From NCBI GenBank assembly GCA_964575675.1, contig CAZNRY010000002.1, forward strand, positions 5,559 to 69,558: a stretch of 64,000 nucleotides of DNA, read 5' to 3'. This document shows positions 8,609 through 17,522 of the stretch, piece after piece. Origin of the DNA: CAZNRY01 sp964575675 (GTDB lineage Bacteria > Eisenbacteria > RBG-16-71-46 > CAIMUX01 > VGJL01). Numbering within the stretch: position 1 is the first letter of the stretch; the number at the start of each line of letters is the position of its first letter. Under the pieces are notes generated by a model that was not told the DNA's origin, did no database searches, and saw only the letters and a list, made by a program, of their open reading frames with translations. Both the position numbers and the translations under genes were made by a program.

Positions 8609-9645
8609 ACGATCTCTTTCTGCGGGCCTGCAGGGGAGAGCCGGTCGAGCGGACCCCCGTCTGGATCATGCGCCAGGCGGGCCGCTATCTGCCCGAGTAC
8701 TTGCGGGTGCGAGAGAAGTATTCCTTTTGGGAAATCTGCACGATCCCAGAGGTGACCTGCGAGGTGACGCTTCAGCCCGTCCGGCGCCTCGGCGTCGACG
8801 CGGCGATTCTATTCTCGGACATCCTGGTTCCTCTCGCGGCGATGGGTCTCGACGTCGACTTCCATCCGGCGCCGGAGATCGGAAATCCGATCCGCCGGCC
8901 CGCCGAGATCGACCGCCTCCATCTCCCGGAGCCCGACGGGCTCTTGGCCCGCGTTGCGGACGGGGTCCGGCTTATCAGGCACGAGCTCGACTCCTCGGTG
9001 CCCCTGATCGGATTCGGCGGGGCGCCGTTCACCCTCGCGACCTACGCCGTGTGCGGCGGCGCGTCGAAGAACCACGCCGAGATCCGAAGCATGCTCTTCG
9101 GCGATCGCGAGTCCGCGCACCGCCTGCTGCGCAAGATAGCCGACGGCCTCGTCGTGTCCTTGACCTCGCAGTGTGATGCGGGCGCGCAGGCGATCCAGCT
9201 CTTTGATTCGTGGGCGGGTCTTCTGGGCCCTGAGGACTACGCCGAGTTCGCGCTGCCGTACGCCCGCGACGTGCTAGCGCGGGTCGCGGGCCCGGGTGTG
9301 CCAAGGATCTATTTCGCTCCGGGCGCCTCGCCGCTGCTCGGGTCGTTTGCCGACGTCGGGGCGGAGGTGATCGGCGTAGACTGGCGGATCTCCCTCTCGG
9401 ACGCGCTCAGGATTCTCGGGGATCGTTTCGCGGTCCAAGGGAACATGGATCCGGGCGTACTGCTCGGGAGTCCCGCCGCGATCGAGGAGCGGGTCATTCG
9501 CATCCTCGGCGAGGCGGATGGAGCGAAGGGACATGTGATGAACCTCGGGCACGGGATTCTCCCGGAGACTCCGGTGGAAAATGCGGTTGCTTTTGTCGAT
9601 GCGGTGCGCCGCCACTCGCAAAGAGAAATCGGGAGTGGCAAATGA
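8605..9645 (+). CDS. hemE: Uroporphyrinogen decarboxylase
   Basis: The 346-residue enzyme removes four carboxyl groups from uroporphyrinogen III to give coproporphyrinogen III. TPVWIMRQAGRYLPEYL is the signature segment near the N-terminus, and ILFSDILVPLAAMG carries the catalytic aspartate. GNMDPGVLLG and NLGHGILPETPVENA complete the C-terminal part. It starts at a GTG (8605) that overlaps the hemL stop as GTGA, and its own stop overlaps hemN as ATGA. Confidence 0.95.
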   Translation: MNDLFLRACRGEPVERTPVWIMRQAGRYLPEYLRVREKYSFWEICTIPEVTCEVTLQPVRRLGVDAAILFSDILVPLAAMGLDVDFHPAPEIGNPIRRPAEIDRLHLPEPDGLLARVADGVRLIRHELDSSVPLIGFGGAPFTLATYAVCGGASKNHAEIRSMLFGDRESAHRLLRKIADGLVVSLTSQCDAGAQAIQLFDSWAGLLGPEDYAEFALPYARDVLARVAGPGVPRIYFAPGASPLLGSFADVGAEVIGVDWRISLSDALRILGDRFAVQGNMDPGVLLGSPAAIEERVIRILGEADGAKGHVMNLGHGILPETPVENAVAFVDAVRRHSQREIGSGK

Positions 9646-11039
9646 TAGATGGGAAGCCTGCTGCGAAGATCACTGCGGAGATGCTCCAGCGGTATGACCG
9701 GCCGGGACCCCGCTACACGTCCTATCCGACGGCGGTCGAGTTCAATGAAGGGTTCGACTCCGCCGCCTATGAGGAAAAGCTCTCGGAGGCGAATGAAGGG
9801 AGAGGCGATCCTCTGTCCCTCTATTTCCACCTGCCGTTTTGTCACGAGAGGTGCACGTTCTGCGGCTGCAGCGTCGTGATCACGAAGAAGCCGGAAGTCT
9901 CCGCCCGATACCTCGACTACGTTCAACGGGAGATTCAGATGGTGGCGGCCCGCCTCCCCGACCGGCGGCGGGTGAACCAGCTCCATTGGGGCGGAGGCAC
10001 GCCCACCTACCATCGCCCGGAAGAGATGGAATCGCTCTGGGAAGCGATCACCCGCCACTTCGAGATCCTCCCCGGCGCAGAGGTCGCGATCGAAGTCGAT
10101 CCGCGCGTGACGACGCCGGCCCAGGTTGATCTCCTCCGGAAAGTCGGATTCAACAGGCTCAGCATGGGTGTGCAGGACTTCACCCCCGAGGTCCAGGTCG
10201 CGATCGGCCGCAACCAAGGACACGACGAGACGGTGGAGCTGTACGGCTATTGCCGCAGGGCCGGCTTCGACTCGATCAACGTGGATCTGGTCTATGGACT
10301 CCCGCTCCAGTCGGTCGAGACGTTCCGCCACAACCTCGCGCAGGTCATCGCCCTGCGGCCCGACCGGGTGGCCGTCTACAGCTTCGCCTACGTACCGTGG
10401 ATCCGAGCGAATCAGAAGAAGACGGACCCCAGGACCTTGCCGACGCCCGAGGTCAAGTTCGAGCTGTTTCTCAATGCGCTCGAGGCCTTCACCGCGGCCG
10501 GTTACCAACAGATCGGCATGGACCATTTCGCGCTGCCGGATGATGAGCTCGCGGTGGCGCAGCGGGAAGGGCGGCTGCAGAGGAACTTCATGGGCTACAC
10601 CGTCAGGCCTGCGACCGACCAGATCGGGTTCGGGATCACGTCGATCGGGGACCTGCGGGCGGCCTTCGCACAGAACGTCAAGAAGCTTTCGACCTACTAC
10701 GCGGCAATCGATTCCGGGCGGCTTCCGATCGAGAAGGGATACATGCTCGACGAGGACGATCGGATCAGACGGCACGTCATCACCCAGCTGATGTGCAACT
10801 TCGGCCTGTCGATCGCGGACGTGAATGGACGTTTCGGGATCCGTTTTTGCGAGTACTTCGCCGCCGAACTCCTCGAGCTCGCCGAGCCCCGCGACCACGG
10901 TTTCGTGCAGTTCGACGAGAGCGAGATCCGCGTGACGGCAACCGGTCGCCTCTTCGTGCGAAACGTCTGCATGGTCTTCGATCGCTACCTCAAGCGGAAG
11001 ATGAACGACGACCGGCCTGTCTTCTCGCGGACGGTCTAG
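9642..11039 (+). CDS. hemN: Oxygen-independent coproporphyrinogen III dehydrogenase
   Basis: The 465-residue radical-SAM enzyme oxidatively decarboxylates two propionates of coproporphyrinogen III without oxygen. The CxxxCxxCxC cluster motif reads CHERCTFCGC, the glycine-rich SAM segment is WGGGTPTY, and NRLSMGVQDF separates true HemN from the haem-chaperone HemW. NRNQGH-like and YGLPLQSVETF motifs follow. It begins with an ATGA overlap with hemE. An anaerobic enzyme here, followed by an FAD-type protoporphyrinogen oxidase, suggests use across varying oxygen levels; no HemF or HemQ is present in the operon. Confidence 0.95.
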   Translation: MIDGKPAAKITAEMLQRYDRPGPRYTSYPTAVEFNEGFDSAAYEEKLSEANEGRGDPLSLYFHLPFCHERCTFCGCSVVITKKPEVSARYLDYVQREIQMVAARLPDRRRVNQLHWGGGTPTYHRPEEMESLWEAITRHFEILPGAEVAIEVDPRVTTPAQVDLLRKVGFNRLSMGVQDFTPEVQVAIGRNQGHDETVELYGYCRRAGFDSINVDLVYGLPLQSVETFRHNLAQVIALRPDRVAVYSFAYVPWIRANQKKTDPRTLPTPEVKFELFLNALEAFTAAGYQQIGMDHFALPDDELAVAQREGRLQRNFMGYTVRPATDQIGFGITSIGDLRAAFAQNVKKLSTYYAAIDSGRLPIEKGYMLDEDDRIRRHVITQLMCNFGLSIADVNGRFGIRFCEYFAAELLELAEPRDHGFVQFDESEIRVTATGRLFVRNVCMVFDRYLKRKMNDDRPVFSRTV

Positions 11040-11079
11040 GATCGGTGGCGCGCGACCTCCAGGCGCCGGGGGGAGATGG

Positions 11080-12048
11080 ATGCCATCGATCGTCCTGCTG
11101 AACCTCGGGGGACCGGCAACCCTGGCCGATGTCCGCCCGTTCTTGAGAAAACTGTTCTCGGACCCATTCATCATCGAGCTTCCCGGCGGGAGGCTGCTCC
11201 GGCCCATCCTGGCCTGGGCCATTTCGACCTTTCGGACCAGAAAGGTCAGGGGGTACTACCGGCTGATCGGGGGTGGGTCGCCACTCCGGCGGCTGACGGC
11301 CGCCCAGGCGCGCGGCCTGGGCGAGGAGCTGAGCCGCCGCGGACATCCGGGAGTGCGCGTCGAGGTTGCGATGCGCTATGCGGACCCCGGCGCCGAGGAG
11401 GCTGTCCGGAGGCTGCACGCGGCCGGAGAGAGTACGATCATCGCTCTCCCGCTCTATCCGCATGAGTGCGTTGCGACGACGACATCGAGCCTGGCCGATC
11501 TGGAACGGGCGCGCGACCTGCTCGCGCCGGAGGTCGAGATTCGGGCCGTGCGCTCCTACCATCTTCATCCGGGCTACCTGGCCGCGATGGCCGCGCGGAT
11601 CCGGGAAGCGATCGATCGGCTGCCGGTCGATCTGCGACGCGGCGCAGTCCTCCTCTTCAGTGCGCACGGGGTCCCGGAGAGACTCCCGATGCGCGGCGAT
11701 CCGTACGTGGCGCAGATCAAGGAGACGGTGGATGCACTGCGCGCGCTCGTTGGCAGCGAGTACGAACACCGGCTGGGCTTTCAGAGCCGAACGGGGCCGG
11801 TTCGGTGGGTCGGTCCCGGCACCGACACCGTGATCGAGGAACTGCGGGGGCGTCCCGCGGTCGTCGTCGTTCCGGTCTCCTTCGTGTCGGATCACATCGA
11901 AACGCTCCATGAGATCGACCTTCTTTTTGGGGAGAGGGCTCGGAGGGCCGGGATAGGGCTTTTCGTGCGTTGCGAATCTCTGAACGATTCGCCGCTCTTT
12001 GTGGGCGCCCTCGCCGACCTGGCGGAACCGTTCCTGGGGGGGGCGTAG
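11080..12048 (+). CDS. hemH: Ferrochelatase
   Basis: The 322-residue enzyme inserts ferrous iron into the porphyrin ring. The N-terminus MPSIVLLNLGGPATLADVRP, LPLYPHECVATTTSS, LLFSAHGVPERL with the metal-binding histidine, and FQSRTGPVRWVGPGT identify the family. The start ATG at 11080 is preceded by GGGGGAGA; this 40-base gap from hemN is the largest spacing inside the operon. Combined with hemN and hemY it indicates the protoporphyrin-dependent branch rather than the coproporphyrin branch. Length is typical of bacterial ferrochelatases. Confidence 0.94.
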   Translation: MPSIVLLNLGGPATLADVRPFLRKLFSDPFIIELPGGRLLRPILAWAISTFRTRKVRGYYRLIGGGSPLRRLTAAQARGLGEELSRRGHPGVRVEVAMRYADPGAEEAVRRLHAAGESTIIALPLYPHECVATTTSSLADLERARDLLAPEVEIRAVRSYHLHPGYLAAMAARIREAIDRLPVDLRRGAVLLFSAHGVPERLPMRGDPYVAQIKETVDALRALVGSEYEHRLGFQSRTGPVRWVGPGTDTVIEELRGRPAVVVVPVSFVSDHIETLHEIDLLFGERARRAGIGLFVRCESLNDSPLFVGALADLAEPFLGGA

Positions 12049-12050
12049 CG

Positions 12051-13439
12051 GTGGCGGAAGTCGTCGTGATCGGCGGCGGGATCGCCGGCCTTGCCTGCGC
12101 CGATGAAATCCTCCGGCGCGACCCGGAAGGATCGCTCCTACTCGTGGAGGCGCAGGAACGGCTCGGAGGGAACATCCGAACCTCGCGCGAAGAGGGATTC
12201 ACCCTCGAGTGGGGCGTGAACGGCTTTCTGGACAGCGTTGCCGAAACCCTCGAGCTCGTGGAGCGGATCGGACTGGCGGAGGATCTCCTCCCGGCGGGGG
12301 ACTCCGCCGGGAAGCGCTTCATCTACCGGGGGGGGAGGCTGCGAGAAATCCCTCTTCACCCCCTTCGCTTCTTCGGCTCCGATCTCTTGAGCCTCGGCGG
12401 CCGGCTTCGAATCCTCGGCGAGCCTTTCGCCTCGGCCCGCAGCGGGGAGGACGAGAGCGTGTTTTCTTTCGCGGCGAGGAGGATCGGGCGCGAGGCTGCG
12501 GAGATACTTGTAGATTCGATGGTTTCCGGTGTCTACGCGGGAAACGCGCGGCAGCTGTCGCTCATGGCGACCTTCCCCAAGATGGCCGAGATGGAGAGAG
12601 AGCACGGGAGCCTCGTGCGGGCGCTCTTCGCGCGGAGGCGCGAGGCGCGCCGGAAGGACCGGAGGGGGGGAGGGCCCGCGGGACCGGCAGGGACGCTGAC
12701 CTCCTTTCGCCGGGGGATGCAGGTTCTGACGGAGACGCTGGGCAAGAGGATTGGGCCGTCGCGGATTCGCCTGGGCGCGCCGGTTAGCGAGGTAGCCCGG
12801 CGTGGATCGGGGTATCGGATCGCCTTCGATGGGCCGGACGGGGCCGTCGAGGCCGAGCGCCTGGTCGTTGCGGTTCCTGCCCGAGCCGCAGCGCAGTTCC
12901 TTCAAGGGATGGATCCGGGGCTCTGCGAGCCGCTCAGGGAGATCGGGTACGCCGGCCTCGCCGTCGTGGCCCTCGGCTACAAGTCGAATGAGTTGCCGCT
13001 CGAACCTCGCGGGTTCGGGTTCCTGACGCCGAGGGGTCAGGGGCTGCGCATTCTCGGCTGTCTGTGGGACTCGAGCGTCTTTGGAGATCGGGCGCCGGCG
13101 GGACGGACCTTGCTCCGTGCGATGATCGGGGGCGCCCATGACCCGGATGCGGCAGGGCTGGACGACGGCGCCCTTATCGAGATCGTCCTCCGCGACATCC
13201 GCGCGAGCATGAAGATCGAGGCCAGTCCTCGCCTCGTCCGGGTTTTCCGCCATCCCCTCGGTATTCCTCAATACACGATCGGGCACCCGGCGCGCCTGCG
13301 GGCGATCGACGCTGCGGTTGAGCGGCATCCTGGCCTGGCCCTGGTCGGAAACTCCTATCGGGGGATCGCGGTGAATAGCTGCGTCAAAGAGGCAGCCGAG
13401 CTGGGAGCGCGTTGGAACCCTCCGGCGTCGCAGTCCTAG
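12051..13439 (+). CDS. hemY: FAD-dependent protoporphyrinogen oxidase (HemY type)
   Basis: The 462-residue flavoprotein oxidises protoporphyrinogen IX to protoporphyrin IX, supplying HemH. It opens with the dinucleotide-binding motif VVVIGGGIAGLACADEIL and the partner segment LVEAQERLGGNIRT, and ends with the FAD-closing motif LALVGNSYRGIAVNSCVKEA. It belongs to the oxygen-linked PPO/HemY family rather than HemG or HemJ. The GTG start at 12051 lies two bases after the hemH stop. It is the last gene of the haem operon; the following 460 bases contain no gene. Confidence 0.92.
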   Translation: MAEVVVIGGGIAGLACADEILRRDPEGSLLLVEAQERLGGNIRTSREEGFTLEWGVNGFLDSVAETLELVERIGLAEDLLPAGDSAGKRFIYRGGRLREIPLHPLRFFGSDLLSLGGRLRILGEPFASARSGEDESVFSFAARRIGREAAEILVDSMVSGVYAGNARQLSLMATFPKMAEMEREHGSLVRALFARRREARRKDRRGGGPAGPAGTLTSFRRGMQVLTETLGKRIGPSRIRLGAPVSEVARRGSGYRIAFDGPDGAVEAERLVVAVPARAAAQFLQGMDPGLCEPLREIGYAGLAVVALGYKSNELPLEPRGFGFLTPRGQGLRILGCLWDSSVFGDRAPAGRTLLRAMIGGAHDPDAAGLDDGALIEIVLRDIRASMKIEASPRLVRVFRHPLGIPQYTIGHPARLRAIDAAVERHPGLALVGNSYRGIAVNSCVKEAAELGARWNPPASQS

Positions 13440-13899
13440 GAAGAACTGAGCCCGGACGCGATCCCTTCTGTCGCCGGTGCGTCACCGCCGCGCGAAATGG
13501 AACGCGGCGGATCCCCGCAAAGGGAACCCGCCGCGCGGTGGCCGGCCCGCACCGGATCGCCCCGGCAGCAGTTCGACGCGCGTCTCTAAGGCGCAGCAGA
13601 TTCGAATGGTCACAGCACGGTCGGATGATCACCGTCGCAGTCGCACTCACGGTCGGGTTTCCCGCCCTTCGCCAGGCGCCTATCCGTAGGACAAACTGGC
13701 AAAAGCCCGTTTCCGCGGTCGCTTGATTCCGGGTAGTACGAGCCGGCGACCCGATCTCCTCCCCCGGTGGGGCGCATGAGTCGATCAGGTCCCAATGCGA
13801 CAATCAGGCAGCGTCGGCGAACCGGCAATCAGGGACTTCCTGAGGATGACGGTGGAAATGCCTTAGCCGTCCCGCCGGGGTGATGGGTGCGCAGGCGGG
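13440..13899. other. Intergenic region between convergent haem operon and two-component genes
   Basis: The 460 bases lie between the 3' ends of hemY (plus strand) and the response regulator (minus strand). I see no credible gene. A GC-rich hairpin with an uninterrupted 8-bp outer stem (13504-13511 with 13529-13536) plus a short inner stem lies 65 bases after hemY; it lacks a T-tract, so it is only a candidate terminator. The rest shows no tRNA signature or repeats that I could recognise. Confidence 0.5.
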
Positions 13900-14544
13900 C
13901 TAGAGCGTGGTCAACCCTTCGCGGATCGCGTACTTAGTGAGTTCCGCAACGCTGTTCATCTGTAGCTTGATCATGACCCGGCGCCGGTGCGTTTCGACGG
14001 TCTTGGCCGAGACCTTGAGAGCCGACGCGATTTCTTTCGTGCTTCTCCCCTCGGCCAAGAGCTGAAGAACCTCGCGCTCCCGGGCGCTGAGGGAAGGACC
14101 CCCCGCGGAACCGTTCGACTCCAGGCCCCGGAGGAACTCCCCGACCACCGTGCCGGCAATTCCAGGGCTCAAATACGCTTGGCCGTTGGAGACCGCCCTG
14201 ATCGCGCGGGTCAGCTCCTCGAAGGCGCAGTCCTTAAGAAGATAACCCGATGCGCCGGCGCGAAACATCTGAAGGACGTAACGGCGATCCGTGTGGATCG
14301 ACAGGGCGATCACCTTCGTCGTTGGAACCGATACCTTGACCTGGTGGGTGGCCTCGATCCCGTTCATGTCGGGCATCGTCACGTCCATGATGACGATGTC
14401 CGGACGGGTCTCCTTGGCCAGTTCCACCGCCTTGCGTCCGTTCTCGGCCTCTGCGATCACCGACATCCCGGGCTGGCCCGACAGCAGCGAGCGGAGTCCC
14501 TGGCGCATGATCTTGTGATCATCGACCAGAAGGATCGTGGTCAT
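13900..14544 (-). CDS. NarL/FixJ-family response regulator
   Basis: The 214-residue protein has an N-terminal receiver domain (acidic pocket DD at 8-9, phosphoacceptor Asp54 in VIMDVTMPDMNG, lysine in GYLLKDC) and a C-terminal LuxR-type helix-turn-helix (LSAREREVLQLLAEGRS, then IASALKVSAKTVETHRR). Such proteins are DNA-binding regulators activated by phosphorylation. Its ATG overlaps the stop of the histidine kinase gene by four bases, so the two form a coupled pair and the kinase is its likely partner. Target genes cannot be told from the sequence. Confidence 0.94.
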   Translation of the reverse strand: MTTILLVDDHKIMRQGLRSLLSGQPGMSVIAEAENGRKAVELAKETRPDIVIMDVTMPDMNGIEATHQVKVSVPTTKVIALSIHTDRRYVLQMFRAGASGYLLKDCAFEELTRAIRAVSNGQAYLSPGIAGTVVGEFLRGLESNGSAGGPSLSAREREVLQLLAEGRSTKEIASALKVSAKTVETHRRRVMIKLQMNSVAELTKYAIREGLTTL

Positions 14545-17429
14545 GCGGGCATCCCTCCATCCGGCGGATCGCCCTGCAGGGGCGCCGTCAATACGATCAT
14601 CGTGCCCTCCCTCGCCGCGCTCCGCACATCGACCCGGCCTCCGAGGGAGGAGATCCTCTCGCGGATGCTGAAGAGCCCGAACCCGGCGGTCGGGAAGGCG
14701 AGATCGGTGACGTCCACCGGATCGAATCCAACCCCGTCGTCGACGACCGTGATCTGGATCTCAGCTCCGGAGCGGGCGGCGAGGACCTCGACGTTCCGCG
14801 CGCTCGCGTGCTTGACGATATTGATCAAGAGCTCCTGAACGGACCGAAAGAGAAAGGCGCGCACGTCGGGCCCCAGAGGCTTCTTCGCGCCGTCGTCGCG
14901 AAACGCGGCCTGGATGCCGTGCTCCCCGCGAAACCGTTCCACTGACCATTCGAGCGCCGGCTCGAGGCCCAGCTCGTCGAGGATCGGCGGGCTCAGATCG
15001 AAGGTGAGGGAGCGCGTGTCCTCGATCGTTTGGTCGATGAGGCCGCGGATTTCGTCGATCCCGGCGCCGAGCGCCGCGCCGGCCGTCTTCCGCAAAGCTC
15101 CGAGCCGCATCTTCGCGATTGCCAGGGTCTGCCCGATGCGGTCGTGCAACTCACCGGCGATGCGCCGGCGCTCCCGCAGCTCGATCAGGCCAAGCTCGGA
15201 GGAAAGGGCCCTGAGACGTTCCTGATGGGAGAGGAGCCTCTCCTCCGCCCGCTTTCGCTTCGTGATGTCGGAGACAATGACCAAGGCCGAGTTGCACTGC
15301 CCCTCGGAGTCAATCAGGGGATTGATCGTTGTTTCGTGCCAGCGCTCCTCGCCCTTGACCAGAGTCGGCATCTCAACGACGGCGAGCTCCTGCTCGTCGA
15401 TCGCACGGCGGAGTAGGCCCACCTGCACGTCGGCCCGCTCCTCCGGGAATACCTTCCACATCGACATTCCGATGAGCTTCTCGACGGGGATGCCCAGACG
15501 ATCGGCCGCGATCGAATTGGCAAACTCGAAGATCCCGTCCCGATTGACCATGGCGATCGAGAGGCGGGCCCCCTCGACGAGGGACCGGTACTTCGCCTCG
15601 CTCTCGACGAGCGCGGCCTCGATCCGCAGGCGCTGGATCATCGCGCCGATGATGTTGCCCGCGGTCCGGAGGGCGTCGACGTCCGTGGCGGGCCATTCAC
15701 GCTCGCACCCGCAGTCAGTCAGGCCGAGGATTCCCCACCACGTGTCCTCCACCTGGATCGGAACGAGGACGATGGCCTTGGCGCCGATCGACTCGAAGAC
15801 ATCCTGCACGGGGGGGGGGAGCGCGCTCTTGCGCGCCTGCCAAGGTTCGCGCCCCGCATACTCGATCCACGGACCGAACCCGAGGGATCGGAGCGAGTAC
15901 TTCGAACCGCAAATAGGTCCGGGGTACGGGTGCGCGCCGGGTCCCATCCACGCGTTGCGGCGGATCACGACGTGCTCGCCGTCCGGTTCGACGCGGTTCT
16001 CATAGATGAAGGCGCGGTCGGCCCCTGTGGCGCGCCCGATCCGCTCGAGGAGATCGTCGACCCATTCCTCCCATTCAGGGAAAGTCGGAAAGTGCTCGGC
16101 CGCGAAGCTCACCGCCTGGAGGATCTGGACGTGGCGGCGGATCTCCTCCTCGGCCGATTTGCGCGCCGTGATGTCGCAGAGGATCGCCTGCATGCGCCCG
16201 TCGGAGAGACGCTTGGCGAGGACTTCCGCGTGGATGATCCCGCCGGACTTCGTGACGAGGGGCAGCTCGATCCGCGGCGCCTCTCCCAGCCTCACCTGCT
16301 CGAAGTGGGCGTGGACGAGGTGGAGCATCTCGGGAGAGACGGTGTCGGAGATTCGCATGCGGAGCATCTCATCGAGGGTGTAGCCGAGCATCTCGCATCC
16401 GCTGCGGTTCGCCTCTGTAAGCCACCCCTGCTCATCGGTGATGAAGATCCCGGTCGGGGCTTGCTCGATGGTCGTCCGCAGGCGCTCTTCGCTGCGGCGT
16501 AGGTCCTCCCTGACCCGCTCGCGCCGGATCAAGGAGCCCATGATGCTGGCGATGGTGCGCAGGGCGTCGATCTCGAAAGGGAGCCACTCTCGCTCCGACT
16601 CGCAGTCGGACAGGCCGAGCACGCCCCAGAACCCCTCGTCGACCATGATCGGGAGCGAGAGGACCGACCGGATACCCAGTGTCTCGTGACTGGTGACATC
16701 CTTGGGATAGTCGCGCGTGTACGAGAGGACGGGCTCGCCCTTCATGACGGTGTCGAGCCATGCGCCGTAGCCTGACGCTCGGAGCGGGAACCCCTCGAAG
16801 GAAAGGGTCTCCGGCCTGTGGTCATGTGCTGGATCCACCCAGAAGCGCCGGTTGAGCGTGCGGACTTCGCCGTCCGGTGTGGTGTGGGCTTCCCACATGT
16901 AGGCGCGGTGCGCGGAGAGGGCGCGCCCCAGAAGCTCGAGCGCGATCGGCGTCTGATCCAACCATCGCATCGATCCGACGAGCGCGGCGGCAGCCGTGGC
17001 CACGCCGCAGAGGACCGCCTCGCGTCGAAGCAGGTCGAGTTCATAATGCTTTCGGGCGGAAATGTCCCGGAAGATCACGACATCTGCCGGCTCGCCAACC
17101 CAGGTGATCGGCATCACGTTGACTTCGATCGGGACATGCGTCCCGTCAGCGCGGAGCAGGGCCGACTCGTACCGGGCGGGGGCCGGCCCGCCGGCGTGCC
17201 GAACCGCTCGAATCGCCGCGGCCTTGGCGAACGCGTCCGGCGTGAGCACCCGCCCGAGATTGAGCTCGGGCAAGTCCTTCTGACTGTATCCTGTGAGCTC
17301 GGCAGCGCCGCGGTTGGCGAAGATGACACTTCCGTCGCGGGCGAGCACGACGATCCCGTCCGTCGCGTCCTCGACCAGGGCCCGGAAGTCCAGCTGCTCA
17401 TCCGGTCGAGACTGCTGATCAAAGGGCAC
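14541..17429 (-). CDS. Cytoplasmic PAS/GAF sensor histidine kinase (NarX/DegS-like)
   Basis: The protein is 962 residues from the GTG at 17429, which has GGGGAGG upstream. A longer frame from TTG at 17504 is rejected because that TTG is the -35 box of a good promoter. Order of domains, roughly: PAS 15-130, GAF 140-305, PAS 315-430, GAF 445-610, PAS 620-735, HisKA_3 with His762 in IAGELHDRIG, and HATPase to the end (ELLINIVKHASA, VVDDGVGFD, GFGLFSIRERISSLGG). No membrane segment is seen, so it senses something in the cytoplasm. The two GAF domains resemble each other (GFWGVLGLSDCESEREW and TWWGILGLTDCGCEREW), suggesting a PAS-GAF duplication. The ligand is unknown. Confidence 0.9.
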   Translation of the reverse strand: MPFDQQSRPDEQLDFRALVEDATDGIVVLARDGSVIFANRGAAELTGYSQKDLPELNLGRVLTPDAFAKAAAIRAVRHAGGPAPARYESALLRADGTHVPIEVNVMPITWVGEPADVVIFRDISARKHYELDLLRREAVLCGVATAAAALVGSMRWLDQTPIALELLGRALSAHRAYMWEAHTTPDGEVRTLNRRFWVDPAHDHRPETLSFEGFPLRASGYGAWLDTVMKGEPVLSYTRDYPKDVTSHETLGIRSVLSLPIMVDEGFWGVLGLSDCESEREWLPFEIDALRTIASIMGSLIRRERVREDLRRSEERLRTTIEQAPTGIFITDEQGWLTEANRSGCEMLGYTLDEMLRMRISDTVSPEMLHLVHAHFEQVRLGEAPRIELPLVTKSGGIIHAEVLAKRLSDGRMQAILCDITARKSAEEEIRRHVQILQAVSFAAEHFPTFPEWEEWVDDLLERIGRATGADRAFIYENRVEPDGEHVVIRRNAWMGPGAHPYPGPICGSKYSLRSLGFGPWIEYAGREPWQARKSALPPPVQDVFESIGAKAIVLVPIQVEDTWWGILGLTDCGCEREWPATDVDALRTAGNIIGAMIQRLRIEAALVESEAKYRSLVEGARLSIAMVNRDGIFEFANSIAADRLGIPVEKLIGMSMWKVFPEERADVQVGLLRRAIDEQELAVVEMPTLVKGEERWHETTINPLIDSEGQCNSALVIVSDITKRKRAEERLLSHQERLRALSSELGLIELRERRRIAGELHDRIGQTLAIAKMRLGALRKTAGAALGAGIDEIRGLIDQTIEDTRSLTFDLSPPILDELGLEPALEWSVERFRGEHGIQAAFRDDGAKKPLGPDVRAFLFRSVQELLINIVKHASARNVEVLAARSGAEIQITVVDDGVGFDPVDVTDLAFPTAGFGLFSIRERISSLGGRVDVRSAAREGTMIVLTAPLQGDPPDGGMPA

Positions 17430-17475
17430 GGAGCCTCCCCAGGTTCGCCAAACGGACTGTAGAATCAGCGAACTG

Positions 17476-17504
17476 ATTGTCGGCCGTGGAGGGTCCTCTG
17501 TCAA
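17476..17504 (-). promoter_or_regulatory. Promoter of sensor kinase operon
   Basis: On the minus strand TTGACA (17504-17499) is followed after 17 bp by GACAAT (17481-17476). The inverted repeat AATCAG-CGAA-CTGATT (17463-17478) overlaps the -10 box and expected start site and could be an operator or a 5' hairpin. The kinase GTG lies about 45 bases downstream. Confidence 0.6.
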
Positions 17505-17522
17505 CTCGCGATGCCGGCGATC

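Noticed and set aside
13440..13899. Small genes or a tRNA in the 460-base gap after hemY
   Set aside because: Open frames here have no ribosome-binding sites or recognisable protein sequence, and no T-loop/acceptor pattern was found.
17430..17504. N-terminal extension of the histidine kinase from TTG at 17504
   Set aside because: That TTG is part of a TTGACA -35 box with a correctly spaced GACAAT, and the 25 extra residues have no family support; the GTG at 17429 has its own ribosome-binding site.
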